Positions 1-9,335 of a stretch of 64,000 bases of DNA are shown piece after piece. The notes under the pieces are model-generated. The model was not told the origin of the DNA. It did not search any database and worked only from the letters and a program-made list of their open reading frames with translations. The stretch's first letter is position 1, and every line of letters starts with the position of its first letter. The translations under genes and the position numbers were made by a program. Source of the DNA: Celeribacter ethanolicus (lineage in GTDB: Bacteria > Pseudomonadota > Alphaproteobacteria > Rhodobacterales > Rhodobacteraceae). The stretch spans positions 186,001-250,000 of the forward strand of contig NZ_LRUC01000006.1 of assembly GCF_001550095.1 (NCBI RefSeq), given 5' to 3'.

Positions 1-66
1 ATTCCCGATTTCGACCGGTTGCAGATCGAGACTGGCGATGACAATGACGGTGGGCTGATGGTCTGA
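1..66 (+). CDS. C-terminal end of a gene cut by the window edge, possibly FnrL
   Basis: Only the last 21 codons and a TGA are present; the peptide ends DDNDGGLMV. It is followed 18 bases later by a strong terminator. The end reads like the tail of a Crp/Fnr-type regulator (IPDFDRL followed by an acidic, glycine-rich end). In Rhodobacteraceae the fnrL gene often sits directly beside usp and ccoNOQP, so an FnrL identity is inferred from context. The visible sequence alone is too short to prove any family. Confidence 0.45.
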   Translation: MPDFDRLQIETGDDNDGGLMV

Positions 67-83
67 TCCATCGCTTTGATTAT

Positions 84-123
84 AAAAAGAAACCCCGCAG
101 AGCGATCCGCGGGGTTTCTTTTT
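84..123. terminator. Bidirectional intrinsic terminator
   Basis: A perfect 15-bp inverted repeat (84-98 with 109-123) has a 10-base loop. Its GC core is flanked by an A run on one side and a T run on the other, so it can terminate the rightward gene ending at 66 and the leftward stress-protein gene ending at 191. Confidence 0.9.
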
Positions 124-190
124 GGGCCTGATATTCCCGATCGGCACATGAGGGAGGACTGTGCCGGTCGGAGTTGCGCCCGAAAACGTC

Positions 191-1030
191 TTAGTGCGAC
201 ATCAGAACCGGAATGTCGGCCAGTTCGAGCATGTGGCGCGTTGCGCCGCCGAGGATGGATTCGCGGAAGCGGGAATGGCCATAGGCACCCATCACCAGAA
301 TGTCGGCATCCTTGTCTTTCAACTGACGCACAAGCACGTCGGAGATGCGCGGCATGGTTTTGGCGAGCACGGAGACCTCGGCGCGCACGCCGTGACGCAC
401 GAGCATCTGGCAAAGCGAGCCGCCCGGGTCGGAACGGTCGGGGCCGTGTTGCGGCGGGTCGATGATGGTGATGTCCACCAGATCGGCCTTTTGCAGGATC
501 GGCAGGGCGGCACGCACCGCACCGAGCGCTTCGGCGCTTTCGTTCCAAGCGACGACCACACGGTCGATGTTGTCCGGGACACTGACGCCATCGGGCACGA
601 CGAGCACCGGAACGTGACCGGAGAACAGCGCGGCTTCGAGGATTTCTTCATGTTCATGACCGCGACCCTGACCGTAGGGACGAGGCAGGACGACGACATC
701 CGAGAAGCGCAGGAAATGCGCGAGCTGCGGAGTCAGACCGGCCATTTGCGCCGTGACCGGGTTGGTGAACCACGGAATTTCTTCGGCTTTGAGGTAGTCG
801 TTGACCTCTTCCTCGATTTTCTTGCTGTCGGCCTGTGCCTGTTGCAGGTTGTCCTGAAGCGCCATGGCGTTGGTGCCGGCGTAATAGAAGCCCGGCTGTG
901 TCCGGTCGAGGCCGAGGCAGATCACATCGAGATGCCCCTCTTCCTTCCGGGCGAGGGCCACCGCCGCATCCAGAGCGTGGCGGTCGGCCTCCATGTTGCA
1001 CATGATGGTTGTAATGGTTTTGAAGGGCAT
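191..1030 (-). CDS. Universal stress protein (UspA family)
   Basis: The product has 279 residues, about twice a single Usp domain, so it is read as a tandem-domain Usp. The C-terminal half keeps the nucleotide-binding signature (GAYGHSRFRESILGG, about residues 248-262) followed by the usual hydrophobic strand ending VLMSH. The ATG at 1030 is chosen because GGAGG lies at the right distance; an upstream in-frame ATG at 1111 lacks this. An FNR-type box is centred 71 bases upstream of the start, and the gene lies beside the cbb3 oxidase operon, so it is probably induced at low oxygen. Usp proteins support survival under energy stress; the specific ligand here is unknown. Confidence 0.85.
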   Translation of the reverse strand: MPFKTITTIMCNMEADRHALDAAVALARKEEGHLDVICLGLDRTQPGFYYAGTNAMALQDNLQQAQADSKKIEEEVNDYLKAEEIPWFTNPVTAQMAGLTPQLAHFLRFSDVVVLPRPYGQGRGHEHEEILEAALFSGHVPVLVVPDGVSVPDNIDRVVVAWNESAEALGAVRAALPILQKADLVDITIIDPPQHGPDRSDPGGSLCQMLVRHGVRAEVSVLAKTMPRISDVLVRQLKDKDADILVMGAYGHSRFRESILGGATRHMLELADIPVLMSH

Positions 1031-1094
1031 GTCCGCCTCCTTCGGGTGGTGTGTCTCATTGCCGAAATCATGATCCCGCAAAGGAAATCTCGCC

Positions 1095-1108
1095 TTGACG
1101 GAGATCAA
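1095..1108. promoter_or_regulatory. FNR/FnrL box upstream of usp
   Basis: TTGACGGAGATCAA matches the FNR consensus TTGAT-N4-ATCAA at nine of ten defined bases. It lies upstream of the leftward usp gene. Confidence 0.7.
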
Positions 1109-1275
1109 CAAAAAACGCGGTTTTGGCGCTCGAGTAAAGGTCTATTGGAAATATAAGTTTTCGGAATAGCTTTTTTGCGGCAAATTTGTCCATGCGAACA
1201 GGGTGCGACCGATTGGCGCGGGCATACAGATGCCTGCTGTCATTCTGGTGCACAAAAATCGTAAATGATGGTGCT

Positions 1276-1289
1276 TTGACTCAGATCAA
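1276..1289. promoter_or_regulatory. FNR/FnrL box upstream of ccoN
   Basis: TTGACTCAGATCAA matches the FNR consensus at nine of ten bases and is centred about 114 bases before the ccoN start. The usp-ccoN gap (1031-1396) therefore holds two FNR boxes facing divergent genes; no further gene was seen there. Confidence 0.75.
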
Positions 1290-1396
1290 TGATCTTCACA
1301 AAGATGTGAGACAAATCGCAAGATGTCGAACCCCGTGGGTCGAATGCGGGACGGCTATGCCCTATGGACGAGGGCGAAAGAACGAAGGGACGCAAT

Positions 1397-2992
1397 ATGT
1401 GGAACTATATCAAGCTGGCAGTGCTGGGGATCGCCGTGATCCTTTTCGGCCTTGCCGCGAACTACGGGCGCGATTTTGCCTATCAGGTGCACGCGCTCAT
1501 TTTCATGGCCGCGGCGGCCATGACCTTTATCTACACCCTGCGGGTGGCAGGCGACGTCAAACCGGCTCCGACCGGCTATCTCGACGGCGTCGTGCGCGCG
1601 GGTGTCATCGCGACGGCCATCTGGGGCGTCGTCGGCTTTCTCGCCGGGACGTTCATCGCGTTTCAGCTCGCCTTCCCGCAGTTGAACTTTGAATTCCTGC
1701 AAGGCCACGGCAACTTCGGGCGTCTGCGTCCGCTGCACACCTCTGCGGTGATCTTCGCCTTCGGCGGCAACGCCCTGATCGCATCCTCCTTCTACGTGGT
1801 TCAGCGGACCTCCGCATCGCGTCTCTGGGGCGGCAACCTCGGCTGGTTCGTGTTCTGGGGCTACAACCTGTTCATCGTGCTGGCCGCAAGCGGCTATGTG
1901 CTGGGTGTGACCCAATCCAAGGAATACGCCGAGCCGGAATGGTATATCGACCTGTGGCTGACCATCGTCTGGGTGGCCTATCTGATGGCCTTCATGGGGA
2001 CGATCTTCACCCGTAAGGAAAAGCACATCTACGTTGCGAACTGGTTCTACCTGTCCTTCATCGTGACCATCGCGATGCTGCACATCGTCAACAACCTGGC
2101 GATTCCGGTCTCCATTCTGGGCTCCCGCTCCGTGATGGTGATGTCCGGCGTGCAGGACGCCATGACGCAGTGGTGGTACGGCCACAACGCCGTGGGCTTC
2201 TTCCTGACCGCAGGCTTCCTGGGCATGATGTACTACTTCGTGCCGAAACAGGCCGAACGTCCGGTGTTCTCCTACAAGCTGTCGATCATCCACTTCTGGG
2301 CGCTGATCTTCATCTACATCTGGGCCGGTCCGCACCACCTGCACTACACCGCGCTGCCCGACTGGGCCTCGACGCTGGGCATGGTGTTCTCCGTGATCCT
2401 GTGGATGCCCTCCTGGGGTGGCATGATCAACGGTCTGATGACGCTTTCGGGCGCCTGGGACAAACTCCGCACCGACCCGGTCATCCGGATGATGGTGATC
2501 TCCGTTGGCTTCTACGGCATGTCGACCTTTGAAGGTCCGATGATGTCGATCCGCGCGGTCAACTCGCTGTCTCACTACACCGACTGGACCATCGGTCACG
2601 TGCACTCCGGTGCTCTGGGCTGGAACGGCATGATCACCTTCGGCGCGCTCTATTACCTCGTGCCGGCGCTGTGGAACCGTCAACGTCTCTACTCGCTCGG
2701 TCTCGTGTCCTGGCACTTCTGGCTCGCCACCATCGGCATCGTGCTCTACGCCGCGTCGATGTGGGTTACGGGCATCATGGAAGGCCTGATGTGGCGCGAA
2801 GTCGACAGCCAGGGTTTCCTCGTGAACGCCTTTGCCGACACCGTGGCCGCGAAACACCCGATGTATGTGGTGCGTGCGACGGGCGGGGTGCTCTACCTCA
2901 CCGGTGCGCTGATCATGTGCTACAACCTCTATATGACCGTGCGTCGTGCTCCCGTGAAAGCGGATGAGTCGGCTCTGGCTCCGGCTGAATAA
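1397..2992 (+). CDS. ccoN: cbb3-type cytochrome c oxidase subunit I
   Basis: This is the catalytic subunit, reducing oxygen at a heme b3-CuB centre in the inner membrane. The 531-residue protein is highly hydrophobic, with about 12 membrane segments. Visible metal ligands include H114 (RPLHTSAV), H263 in [11 protein letters not shown], the H313/H314 pair in GPHHLHYT, and H401 and H403 in [11 protein letters not shown]. The start at 1397 follows AAGGGA and begins MWNYIKL; a further in-frame ATG at 1364 lacks a good ribosome site. It is first in ccoNOQP, followed by ccoO after 15 bases. An FNR box upstream indicates oxygen-limited induction. Confidence 0.97.
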   Translation: MWNYIKLAVLGIAVILFGLAANYGRDFAYQVHALIFMAAAAMTFIYTLRVAGDVKPAPTGYLDGVVRAGVIATAIWGVVGFLAGTFIAFQLAFPQLNFEFLQGHGNFGRLRPLHTSAVIFAFGGNALIASSFYVVQRTSASRLWGGNLGWFVFWGYNLFIVLAASGYVLGVTQSKEYAEPEWYIDLWLTIVWVAYLMAFMGTIFTRKEKHIYVANWFYLSFIVTIAMLHIVNNLAIPVSILGSRSVMVMSGVQDAMTQWWYGHNAVGFFLTAGFLGMMYYFVPKQAERPVFSYKLSIIHFWALIFIYIWAGPHHLHYTALPDWASTLGMVFSVILWMPSWGGMINGLMTLSGAWDKLRTDPVIRMMVISVGFYGMSTFEGPMMSIRAVNSLSHYTDWTIGHVHSGALGWNGMITFGALYYLVPALWNRQRLYSLGLVSWHFWLATIGIVLYAASMWVTGIMEGLMWREVDSQGFLVNAFADTVAAKHPMYVVRATGGVLYLTGALIMCYNLYMTVRRAPVKADESALAPAE

Positions 2993-3007
2993 GGGAGGGT
3001 TTCAAAC

Positions 3008-3733
3008 ATGGCTCTTATCGACAAACATAAGATCATCGAAACCAACGGCACCCTGCTTCTGGTCGGTGCGCTTCTTGTGGTGACCGTCGGCGGAATCGTC
3101 GAGATCGCCCCGCTGTTCTATCTCGAAAACACCATCGAGGACGTGGAGGGCGTGCGCCCCTACTCCCCGCTGGAGTTGACGGGTCGGGAAATCTATGTGC
3201 GGGAGGGCTGCTATGTCTGCCACTCGCAGATGATCCGCCCGATGCGCGACGAGGTGGAACGTTACGGTCACTACTCGCTGGCAGCGGAATCGAAATACGA
3301 TCACCCGTTCCAGTGGGGGTCCAAGCGGACGGGGCCCGACCTCGCCCGTGTGGGCGGTCGCTACTCCGACGAGTGGCATGTCGACCACCTGACCAATCCT
3401 CAGTCCGTTGTGCCTGAATCGGTGATGCCGAAATACGGCTTCCTGGCGGACCGTTACATCGAGCCCGAGTATATCGAGGACCTGATGAAAACCCACCGCA
3501 TTGTCGGCGTGCCCTACACCGACGAGATGATCGAAGTCGCGAAAGAAGACTTCGTGAACCAAGCGGATCCGTGGAGCGACAGCGAGGGTCTCCTCGAGCG
3601 CTACCCGAATGCGCAGGTGCGGAACTTCGACGGTCAGGACGGAATCACGGAGATGGATGCGCTCATCGCTTACATGCAGATGCTGGGCACCTTGGTCGAT
3701 TTCTCGACCTTCACTCCGGATGCGTCCCGCTAA
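3008..3733 (+). CDS. ccoO: cbb3-type cytochrome c oxidase subunit II (mono-heme)
   Basis: This membrane-anchored c-type cytochrome passes electrons from CcoP towards CcoN. The 241-residue protein has one N-terminal membrane segment (about residues 13-32) and a single heme c site CYVCH at residues 68-72; the SVMP motif offers a candidate axial methionine. It starts with AAGGGAGGG upstream and sits between ccoN and ccoQ. Confidence 0.97.
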   Translation: MALIDKHKIIETNGTLLLVGALLVVTVGGIVEIAPLFYLENTIEDVEGVRPYSPLELTGREIYVREGCYVCHSQMIRPMRDEVERYGHYSLAAESKYDHPFQWGSKRTGPDLARVGGRYSDEWHVDHLTNPQSVVPESVMPKYGFLADRYIEPEYIEDLMKTHRIVGVPYTDEMIEVAKEDFVNQADPWSDSEGLLERYPNAQVRNFDGQDGITEMDALIAYMQMLGTLVDFSTFTPDASR

Positions 3734-3745
3734 GGAACAGAAGAG

Positions 3746-3925
3746 ATGGATTATCACATCCTTCGCGAATTTGCCGACAGCTGGGTGTTGCTGGCCATGT
3801 TCGTGTTCTTCGTTGCCGCGGTGGTCTGGGCGTTTCGCCCGGGCTCCCGCAAGCAACATCGCGACACGGCCGACGTCATCTTCCGGCATGAAGACAAACC
3901 CGCCGAAGAGGAGGCGAGGACATGA
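3746..3925 (+). CDS. ccoQ: cbb3 oxidase small subunit CcoQ
   Basis: A 59-residue protein begins MDYHILREFADSW, has one membrane helix (about residues 13-30) and a charged tail rich in D, E and K. CcoQ stabilises the complex. It starts 12 bases after ccoO, and its TGA overlaps the ccoP ATG (ATGA), so the two are probably translationally coupled. Length and position match the family. Confidence 0.93.
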   Translation: MDYHILREFADSWVLLAMFVFFVAAVVWAFRPGSRKQHRDTADVIFRHEDKPAEEEART

Positions 3926-4800
3926 GTAAGAAAGAAGTCGAAACCACAGGACATTCCTGGGACGGGATCGAAGAGTACAACAACCCGCTCCCGCGCTGGT
4001 GGTTGATCATCTGGTATATCTGCATCATCTGGGGCATCGGCTATTCCATTGCCATGCCCGCTTGGCCGATGATCAAAGGGGCGACTGCCGGCGTGCTCGG
4101 CTGGTCCACCCGTGCGCAGGTCGCCGAGAAGATCGCCTCCTTCGAGGAGATGAACGCCGGTGTCGAGGCCGAACTGGCCGCAGCCGACGTGACCGAGGTG
4201 ATGCCGGGCTCCGATGTCTACAACTACGCCGTCAACATGGGCGCGTCCGTGTTCCGTGCCAACTGTTCGCAGTGCCACGGCTCTGGTGCTCAGGGCAACG
4301 TCGGCTATCCGACGCTTCTCGACAATGACTGGCTCTGGGGCGGCACGATCGACGAGATCGCCTACACCGTGCAGCACGGCGTTCGCAACGAAACCGACGA
4401 TGCCCGCTATTCCGAGATGCCGAAATTCGGCGTCGACGAGCTGCTCGAACCCGAGCAGATCAACCAGGTGGTCGAATTCGTGATGTCGCTGTCCGATCCG
4501 GACGGGGACGGCACCAACATCTCCGGTCATAGCTACGATGCCGCTCTGGCGTCCGAAGGTGCTGTGGTTTTCGAAGAGAACTGTGCCTCCTGCCATGGTG
4601 AAGACGGCACGGGCGACATCTATCAGGGGGCGCCGAACCTGACCGATGCGATCTGGCTCTATGGCGGCAACCGCGACACCATCCACGAAACGGTCACCTA
4701 TGCCCGTTTCGGCGTGATGCCGGCCTGGGGGCTGCGCCTGTCGCAGGCCGAGGTCAACGCGGCCGCTCTCTACGTCCACCAGTTGGGCGGCGGTCAATGA
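3922..4800 (+). CDS. ccoP: cbb3-type cytochrome c oxidase subunit III (di-heme)
   Basis: This di-heme cytochrome c is the electron entry point of the oxidase. The 292-residue protein has a membrane segment at about residues 25-48 and two heme c sites, CSQCH at 115-119 and CASCH at 221-225. It is the last structural gene of ccoNOQP and is followed by two hairpins, the second a clear terminator. Confidence 0.97.
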   Translation: MSKKEVETTGHSWDGIEEYNNPLPRWWLIIWYICIIWGIGYSIAMPAWPMIKGATAGVLGWSTRAQVAEKIASFEEMNAGVEAELAAADVTEVMPGSDVYNYAVNMGASVFRANCSQCHGSGAQGNVGYPTLLDNDWLWGGTIDEIAYTVQHGVRNETDDARYSEMPKFGVDELLEPEQINQVVEFVMSLSDPDGDGTNISGHSYDAALASEGAVVFEENCASCHGEDGTGDIYQGAPNLTDAIWLYGGNRDTIHETVTYARFGVMPAWGLRLSQAEVNAAALYVHQLGGGQ

Positions 4801-4811
4801 GCACATGAAAT

Positions 4812-4829
4812 CCGGGCGGAAACGCCCGG
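4812..4829 (+). terminator. Hairpin after ccoP without T run
   Basis: CCGGGCG and CGCCCGG pair around a GAAA tetraloop, starting 12 bases after the ccoP stop. There is no T run, so it may protect the mRNA 3' end rather than terminate. Confidence 0.55.
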
Positions 4830-4890
4830 GTTGCGGCACCGGCCCTCGATCCTGTTCGCGCGTTTCTTCAGGGTCGGTGCCCACAAACAC

Positions 4891-4920
4891 AAACCGCAGC
4901 GTCTCATGCTGCGGTTTTCT
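4891..4920 (+). terminator. Intrinsic terminator of ccoNOQP
   Basis: A perfect 10-bp stem (AAACCGCAGC with GCTGCGGTTT) with a 7-base loop is followed by a T-rich tract. It separates ccoNOQP from ccoGHIS, which has its own FNR box. Confidence 0.85.
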
Positions 4921-5006
4921 CTTAAGTTTCACGGACGAGATGTGGCAGGATGCCACAAGTCCAAGGCGTGTTTTTGATGCACCTTTTAACCGGCCGTCAC
5001 AAAAGT

Positions 5007-5020
5007 TTGATGCACATCAA
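5007..5020. promoter_or_regulatory. Perfect FNR/FnrL box upstream of ccoG
   Basis: TTGATGCACATCAA is an exact match to TTGAT-N4-ATCAA, centred about 72 bases before the ccoG ATG. It suggests that the assembly operon is separately activated under low oxygen. Confidence 0.85.
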
Positions 5021-5085
5021 GGCTGTGAAAAAGTGTCGCTCCCATTAAGGGACAAAACCGCGAACAGTCGAAAAGGCACCGCTCC

Positions 5086-6531
5086 ATGAGCTCTACCGAC
5101 AACTCTCCCGAACATAAGCTGTATTCCTCCCGAGAGCCGATCTTTCCCCGTCGCGTGAAGGGGAAATTCCGGTCGCTCAAGTGGGTCCTGATGATCGTGA
5201 TGCTGGGGATTTACTACCTTTCGCCCTGGATCCGCTGGGACCGTGGGCCGGAGTTGCCGGATCAGGCGATCCTGATCGACCTCGCGAACCGTCGTTTCTT
5301 CTTCTTCTGGATCGAGATCTGGCCGCATGAGTTCTATTTCATCGCGGGCCTTCTGATCATGGCCGGTCTCGGCCTCTTCCTGTTCACCTCCGCCGCCGGG
5401 CGGATCTGGTGCGGCTATGCCTGTCCGCAAACCGTCTGGACCGACCTTTTCATCCTCACGGAGCGCTGGATCGAGGGCGACCGCAACGCCCGCCTGCGTC
5501 TGCACCGTCAAAAGAAAATGGACCTCCGCAAGTTCCGCCTGCGGGTTGAAAAATATCTGTCCTGGATTCTGATCGGTCTGGCGACAGGCGGGGCCTGGGT
5601 GTTCTATTTCACCGATGCGCCGACGCTGCTGGTCGATCTGGTGACCGGACAGGCCCATCCGGTGGCCTATATGACCATGGCGATCCTGACCGCGACCACC
5701 GTGTTCTTCGGCGGCATCGCCCGTGAGCAGGTCTGTATCTACGCCTGTCCCTGGCCGCGGATTCAGGCCGCGATGATGGACGAGGACACGCTGACCGTCG
5801 GCTATCGTCATTGGCGCGGCGAGCCGCGCGGCAAACACCGTAAGGGCGAAGGCGCCGCCGAGCTTGGCGATTGCATCGACTGCATGGCCTGCGTGAACGT
5901 CTGCCCGATGGGGATCGACATTCGTGACGGGCAACAGCTCGAATGCATCACCTGCGCGCTCTGCATCGACGCCTGTAACGAGATGATGGACAAGATCGGC
6001 AAGCCGCGTGGCCTGATCGACTACATGGCGCTGACCGACGAACCGCGCGAGATCGCGGGCGAGACGCCGAAACCGGTGTGGAAACACATCTTCCGTCCGC
6101 GCACGATCCTTTACACCGTGCTCTGGGGCGGTGTCGGTGTCGCGCTGATCTGGGCGCTGTTTGCCCGCGCGGACATCGACATGACGGTCGCGCCGGTGCG
6201 CAACCCGACCTATGTGATGCAGTCCGACGGAGCGATCCGCAACATTTACGACCTGCGTCTGCGCAACAAGCATGGCGAAGAGCGTGAGTTCCGTGTGAGC
6301 GTCACGGGCGACGACACCCTGACGGTGACCTTGCAGGATTCCGACACGACCGCAGGCGATACGATTGCGGTGAAGGCCGACGAGATGCGTATCGTGCGCG
6401 CCTATGTCGAGGCGCCTGCCGGGTCCAAAGCCGCCACTTCCGACCGCACGGAATTCACCTTCTGGGTCGAGGATGGTATTGCCAATGAGCGGGTCTCTGT
6501 CGACTCGGTGTTCAACGGTAAGGGACAATAG
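5086..6531 (+). CDS. ccoG: Cytochrome c oxidase accessory protein CcoG (FixG/RdxA)
   Basis: This membrane iron-sulfur protein is required for cbb3 oxidase biogenesis, probably reducing copper for CcoN. The 481-residue protein has N-terminal membrane helices, CxxxC motifs at CGYACP and CIYACP, and a ferredoxin-like domain with two cysteine groups (C263, C266, C269, C273 and C287, C290, C293, C297). A further helix at about 344-362 precedes a C-terminal Ig-like FixG domain. It is first of ccoGHIS. Confidence 0.95.
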   Translation: MSSTDNSPEHKLYSSREPIFPRRVKGKFRSLKWVLMIVMLGIYYLSPWIRWDRGPELPDQAILIDLANRRFFFFWIEIWPHEFYFIAGLLIMAGLGLFLFTSAAGRIWCGYACPQTVWTDLFILTERWIEGDRNARLRLHRQKKMDLRKFRLRVEKYLSWILIGLATGGAWVFYFTDAPTLLVDLVTGQAHPVAYMTMAILTATTVFFGGIAREQVCIYACPWPRIQAAMMDEDTLTVGYRHWRGEPRGKHRKGEGAAELGDCIDCMACVNVCPMGIDIRDGQQLECITCALCIDACNEMMDKIGKPRGLIDYMALTDEPREIAGETPKPVWKHIFRPRTILYTVLWGGVGVALIWALFARADIDMTVAPVRNPTYVMQSDGAIRNIYDLRLRNKHGEEREFRVSVTGDDTLTVTLQDSDTTAGDTIAVKADEMRIVRAYVEAPAGSKAATSDRTEFTFWVEDGIANERVSVDSVFNGKGQ

Positions 6532-6534
6532 AAC

Positions 6535-6993
6535 ATGGCACGCGAAATCACGGGCAAACATGTCCTCATCGGAACGGTGTCGGCCTTTGCCGTGATCATC
6601 GGGGTCAACATCTTCATGGCCGTTCAGGCCGTGAAGACCTTCCCGGGGCTCGAGACCGCCAACTCCTATGGCGTCTCTCAGACCTTCAACCGCGACAAAC
6701 AGGCTCAGGAAGCCCTGGGCTGGACGGTCGAGGCGGTGGACGATCAGGAGCACCTGTTCGTCTTTATCCGTGACGCCGAAGGCCGGCCCGTCGAGGTCGC
6801 CGAGATCGGCGGCACTCTGGGTCGCGCCACCACCGTCGTGGACGATCAACAACCGGAGTTCAGCTTCAACGGTGAGGCCTATGTGGCGAAAACCGGAATG
6901 CTGGCGGCAGGCAACTGGAACTATCGGATGACGGCCACCGCGCTGGATGGAACGCATTTCACCCAGCGGATCGTCATCCACGTCAAACGCTAA
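6535..6993 (+). CDS. ccoH: cbb3 oxidase assembly protein CcoH (FixH)
   Basis: A 152-residue protein with one N-terminal membrane anchor (about residues 8-32) and a periplasmic beta-rich domain, typical of FixH. It starts three bases after ccoG and ends nine bases before ccoI. The family is needed for maturation of the oxidase; the exact role is not settled. Confidence 0.9.
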   Translation: MAREITGKHVLIGTVSAFAVIIGVNIFMAVQAVKTFPGLETANSYGVSQTFNRDKQAQEALGWTVEAVDDQEHLFVFIRDAEGRPVEVAEIGGTLGRATTVVDDQQPEFSFNGEAYVAKTGMLAAGNWNYRMTATALDGTHFTQRIVIHVKR

Positions 6994-7002
6994 GGCACAC
7001 CC

Positions 7003-9180
7003 ATGTCCGAGGTTCAGATCTCGGCCTGTCCGGCCTGTGTGGCCGCTCCGGCCGCCGAGGAAACGGCACACGCGCGGGACGTTCGCGACGCGCGTTTCGT
7101 GCTGTCCCTGCCCGCGATCTATTGCGCGGCCTGTATTTCGGGCGTCGAGCGCGAGCTGACCAAACAGCCGGGCGTGCGGGCTGCGCGGGTGAACCTGACG
7201 CTCAAGCGCGCGCAGGTCGAAGCGGATGAAGACGTCTCCGTCGATGCTCTGATCGGTGCGCTGACCAAGGCGGGTTACGAGGCTTATGAGCTCGACGCCA
7301 GCGCCATTTCCGCCACCGAGACCGACAAAAAAGGCCGAGCGATCCTGACTCGCATCGCGGTGTCGGGCTTTGCGGTGATGAACGTGATGCTTTTGTCCAT
7401 CGCGGTCTGGTCCGGGGCGTCTGACGTGACGCGCGATATGTTTCACTGGGTCTCCGCCGCCATCGCGCTTCCGGCCATCGCCTATGCAGCGCAGCCGTTT
7501 TTCGGTTCGGCCTGGACGGCGCTCAAGGCGAAACGGCTCAACATGGATGTGCCGATCTCGCTCGCGATTCTCCTCGCGGGCGGGATGTCTCTGTTCGAAA
7601 CCATTGAATCCGGGCAGCATGCCTATTTCGATGCTGCGCTTTCGCTGACCTTCTTCCTTCTGGCCGGGCGGTATCTCGATTATCGCACCCGCTCCGTGGC
7701 GCGCTCCGCCGCCGAAGAACTCGCCGCGCTCGAAGTGCCGCGTGTGACGCTCGTGGACGGCACGGTGATTTCGATCAAGGATCTGGCCAAAGGCGCGCTT
7801 GTCCGCGTCGTTCCGGGGGCGCGTGTGCCGGTTGACGGGATCGTAGTTGAGGGGGCCTCCGAGCTGGATCGCTCGCTTCTGACCGGGGAAAGTCTTCCGG
7901 TTGAGACGGGTGTCGACAGCATTGTTTCCGCGGGTGAGGTCAACCTGACCGGGCCGTTGATCGTGAAGGTCACCGCCGCAGGTGAAGACAGTTCTCTGCA
8001 CCGCATGGCCGATCTTGTGGCCATGGCCGAAACCTCGCGCAATAAATATACCTCGCTCGCCGACCGCGCCGCGCGGATTTATGCGCCGACGGTGCATCTT
8101 CTGTCGCTGGCGGCTTTCATCGGCTGGATGGTGGCGACCGGCGATCTGCGTCATTCGATCAATGTTGCGGTGGCGGTGCTGATCATCACCTGCCCCTGTG
8201 CGTTGGGGCTTGCCGTGCCGGCCGTGACCACCGCCGCCTCCGGGCGTCTGTTCCGGGCGGGGATGCTGATCAAATCCGCGACGGCCATCGAACGTCTGGC
8301 CGAGGTCGATACGGTGGTGTTCGACAAAACCGGCACGCTGACCGAGGGCAAGCCGGAGCTTGCGAACCTGCGCGACATTCCTCCGCATGCCCGCTCTGTC
8401 GCCATGGCTCTAGCCGCCGGGTCCGCCCATCCGCTCTCGGGCGCGCTGTTCGAGGCGACGAAAGCGGCGGACATCGCGCCCGCGCCTGTTATCGAGATTC
8501 GCGAAGTGCCGGGGCAGGGCGTCGAGGGCCGTTTGGGCGATCAGACCGTGCGCTTGGGGCGTGCCACCTGGCTTAATGCCATGGCCCTGTCGCAAACCGC
8601 GACTTATCTCAAGATCGGGGAGGAGGCGCCCATCGCTTTCACCTTCATCGATCATCTGCGCGAAGGCGCGGCCGATGCGGTTGCGGCGCTCAAACGTCAG
8701 GGCATGGATGTTGTTCTGCTCTCCGGCGATGCGCCCGCCGCCGTCGCGGACATCGCGCATCGCATCGGGATCGAGGCCTGGGATGCCGAATGCCTGCCCG
8801 AAGCCAAGGCGCTGCGCGTGGCCGAACTGACCCGCTCGGGCCGCAAGGTTTTGATGGTCGGTGACGGTCTCAACGACACCGCAGCGCTTGCCGCCGCTCA
8901 TGTGTCGATCTCGCCCGCCTCCGCTCTGGAGGCGACGCGCGTGGTGTCCGACATGGTGCTTTTGGGCAAATCGCTTGCCCCCATCGGCGAGGCGACGCGG
9001 GTGTCGGTGTCTGCCACCCGCCGGATCAAGGAAAACTTCAACATCGCGACGCTTTATAACCTCGTCGCCATTCCGGTCGCGCTTGCAGGTTATGCAACGC
9101 CCTTGGCTGCGGCCTTGGCGATGTCGGCCAGTTCGATTACCGTGTCGCTCAACGCGCTCCGTCTCAGAGGAAAATCATGA
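7003..9180 (+). CDS. ccoI: Copper-transporting P1B-type ATPase CcoI (FixI)
   Basis: This pump moves copper across the inner membrane for insertion into cbb3 oxidase. The 725-residue protein has an N-terminal CxxC (CPAC, residues 9-12), a heavy-metal domain site CAAC at 41-44, the TGES actuator motif, the CPC copper-binding motif at 397-399, the phosphorylation motif DKTGT at 441-445 and GDGLND at 620-625. Membrane helices flank these in the usual order. It lies in ccoGHIS and overlaps ccoS by four bases (ATGA). Confidence 0.96.
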   Translation: MSEVQISACPACVAAPAAEETAHARDVRDARFVLSLPAIYCAACISGVERELTKQPGVRAARVNLTLKRAQVEADEDVSVDALIGALTKAGYEAYELDASAISATETDKKGRAILTRIAVSGFAVMNVMLLSIAVWSGASDVTRDMFHWVSAAIALPAIAYAAQPFFGSAWTALKAKRLNMDVPISLAILLAGGMSLFETIESGQHAYFDAALSLTFFLLAGRYLDYRTRSVARSAAEELAALEVPRVTLVDGTVISIKDLAKGALVRVVPGARVPVDGIVVEGASELDRSLLTGESLPVETGVDSIVSAGEVNLTGPLIVKVTAAGEDSSLHRMADLVAMAETSRNKYTSLADRAARIYAPTVHLLSLAAFIGWMVATGDLRHSINVAVAVLIITCPCALGLAVPAVTTAASGRLFRAGMLIKSATAIERLAEVDTVVFDKTGTLTEGKPELANLRDIPPHARSVAMALAAGSAHPLSGALFEATKAADIAPAPVIEIREVPGQGVEGRLGDQTVRLGRATWLNAMALSQTATYLKIGEEAPIAFTFIDHLREGAADAVAALKRQGMDVVLLSGDAPAAVADIAHRIGIEAWDAECLPEAKALRVAELTRSGRKVLMVGDGLNDTAALAAAHVSISPASALEATRVVSDMVLLGKSLAPIGEATRVSVSATRRIKENFNIATLYNLVAIPVALAGYATPLAAALAMSASSITVSLNALRLRGKS

Positions 9181-9335
9181 ACGTTCTCGTCTATCTCATC
9201 CCGATCTCGATCTTCCTCGGCGGGCTTGGGCTAGCCGGGTTTTTCTGGTCGATCCGGTCGCGGCAATATGACGACCCGGACGGAGACGCGCAGCGTATCC
9301 TTACCGGTGAATATGACGACCACCCGAAGCCCTAA
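9177..9335 (+). CDS. ccoS: cbb3 oxidase maturation protein CcoS
   Basis: A 52-residue single-helix protein begins MNVLVYLIPISIFLGGLGL and has the FFWSIRSRQYDD region and acidic tail typical of CcoS, which is needed for cofactor insertion. The start overlaps the ccoI stop. Its TAA overlaps the stop of the convergent esterase gene within a CTAA, leaving no room for a terminator. Confidence 0.93.
   Translation: MNVLVYLIPISIFLGGLGLAGFFWSIRSRQYDDPDGDAQRILTGEYDDHPKP

Noticed and set aside
5017-8388. A very long open frame on the minus strand opposite ccoGHI
   Set aside because: It is a mirror of GC-rich codons in three well-supported genes, rich in R, H, D and G, with no recognisable domain.
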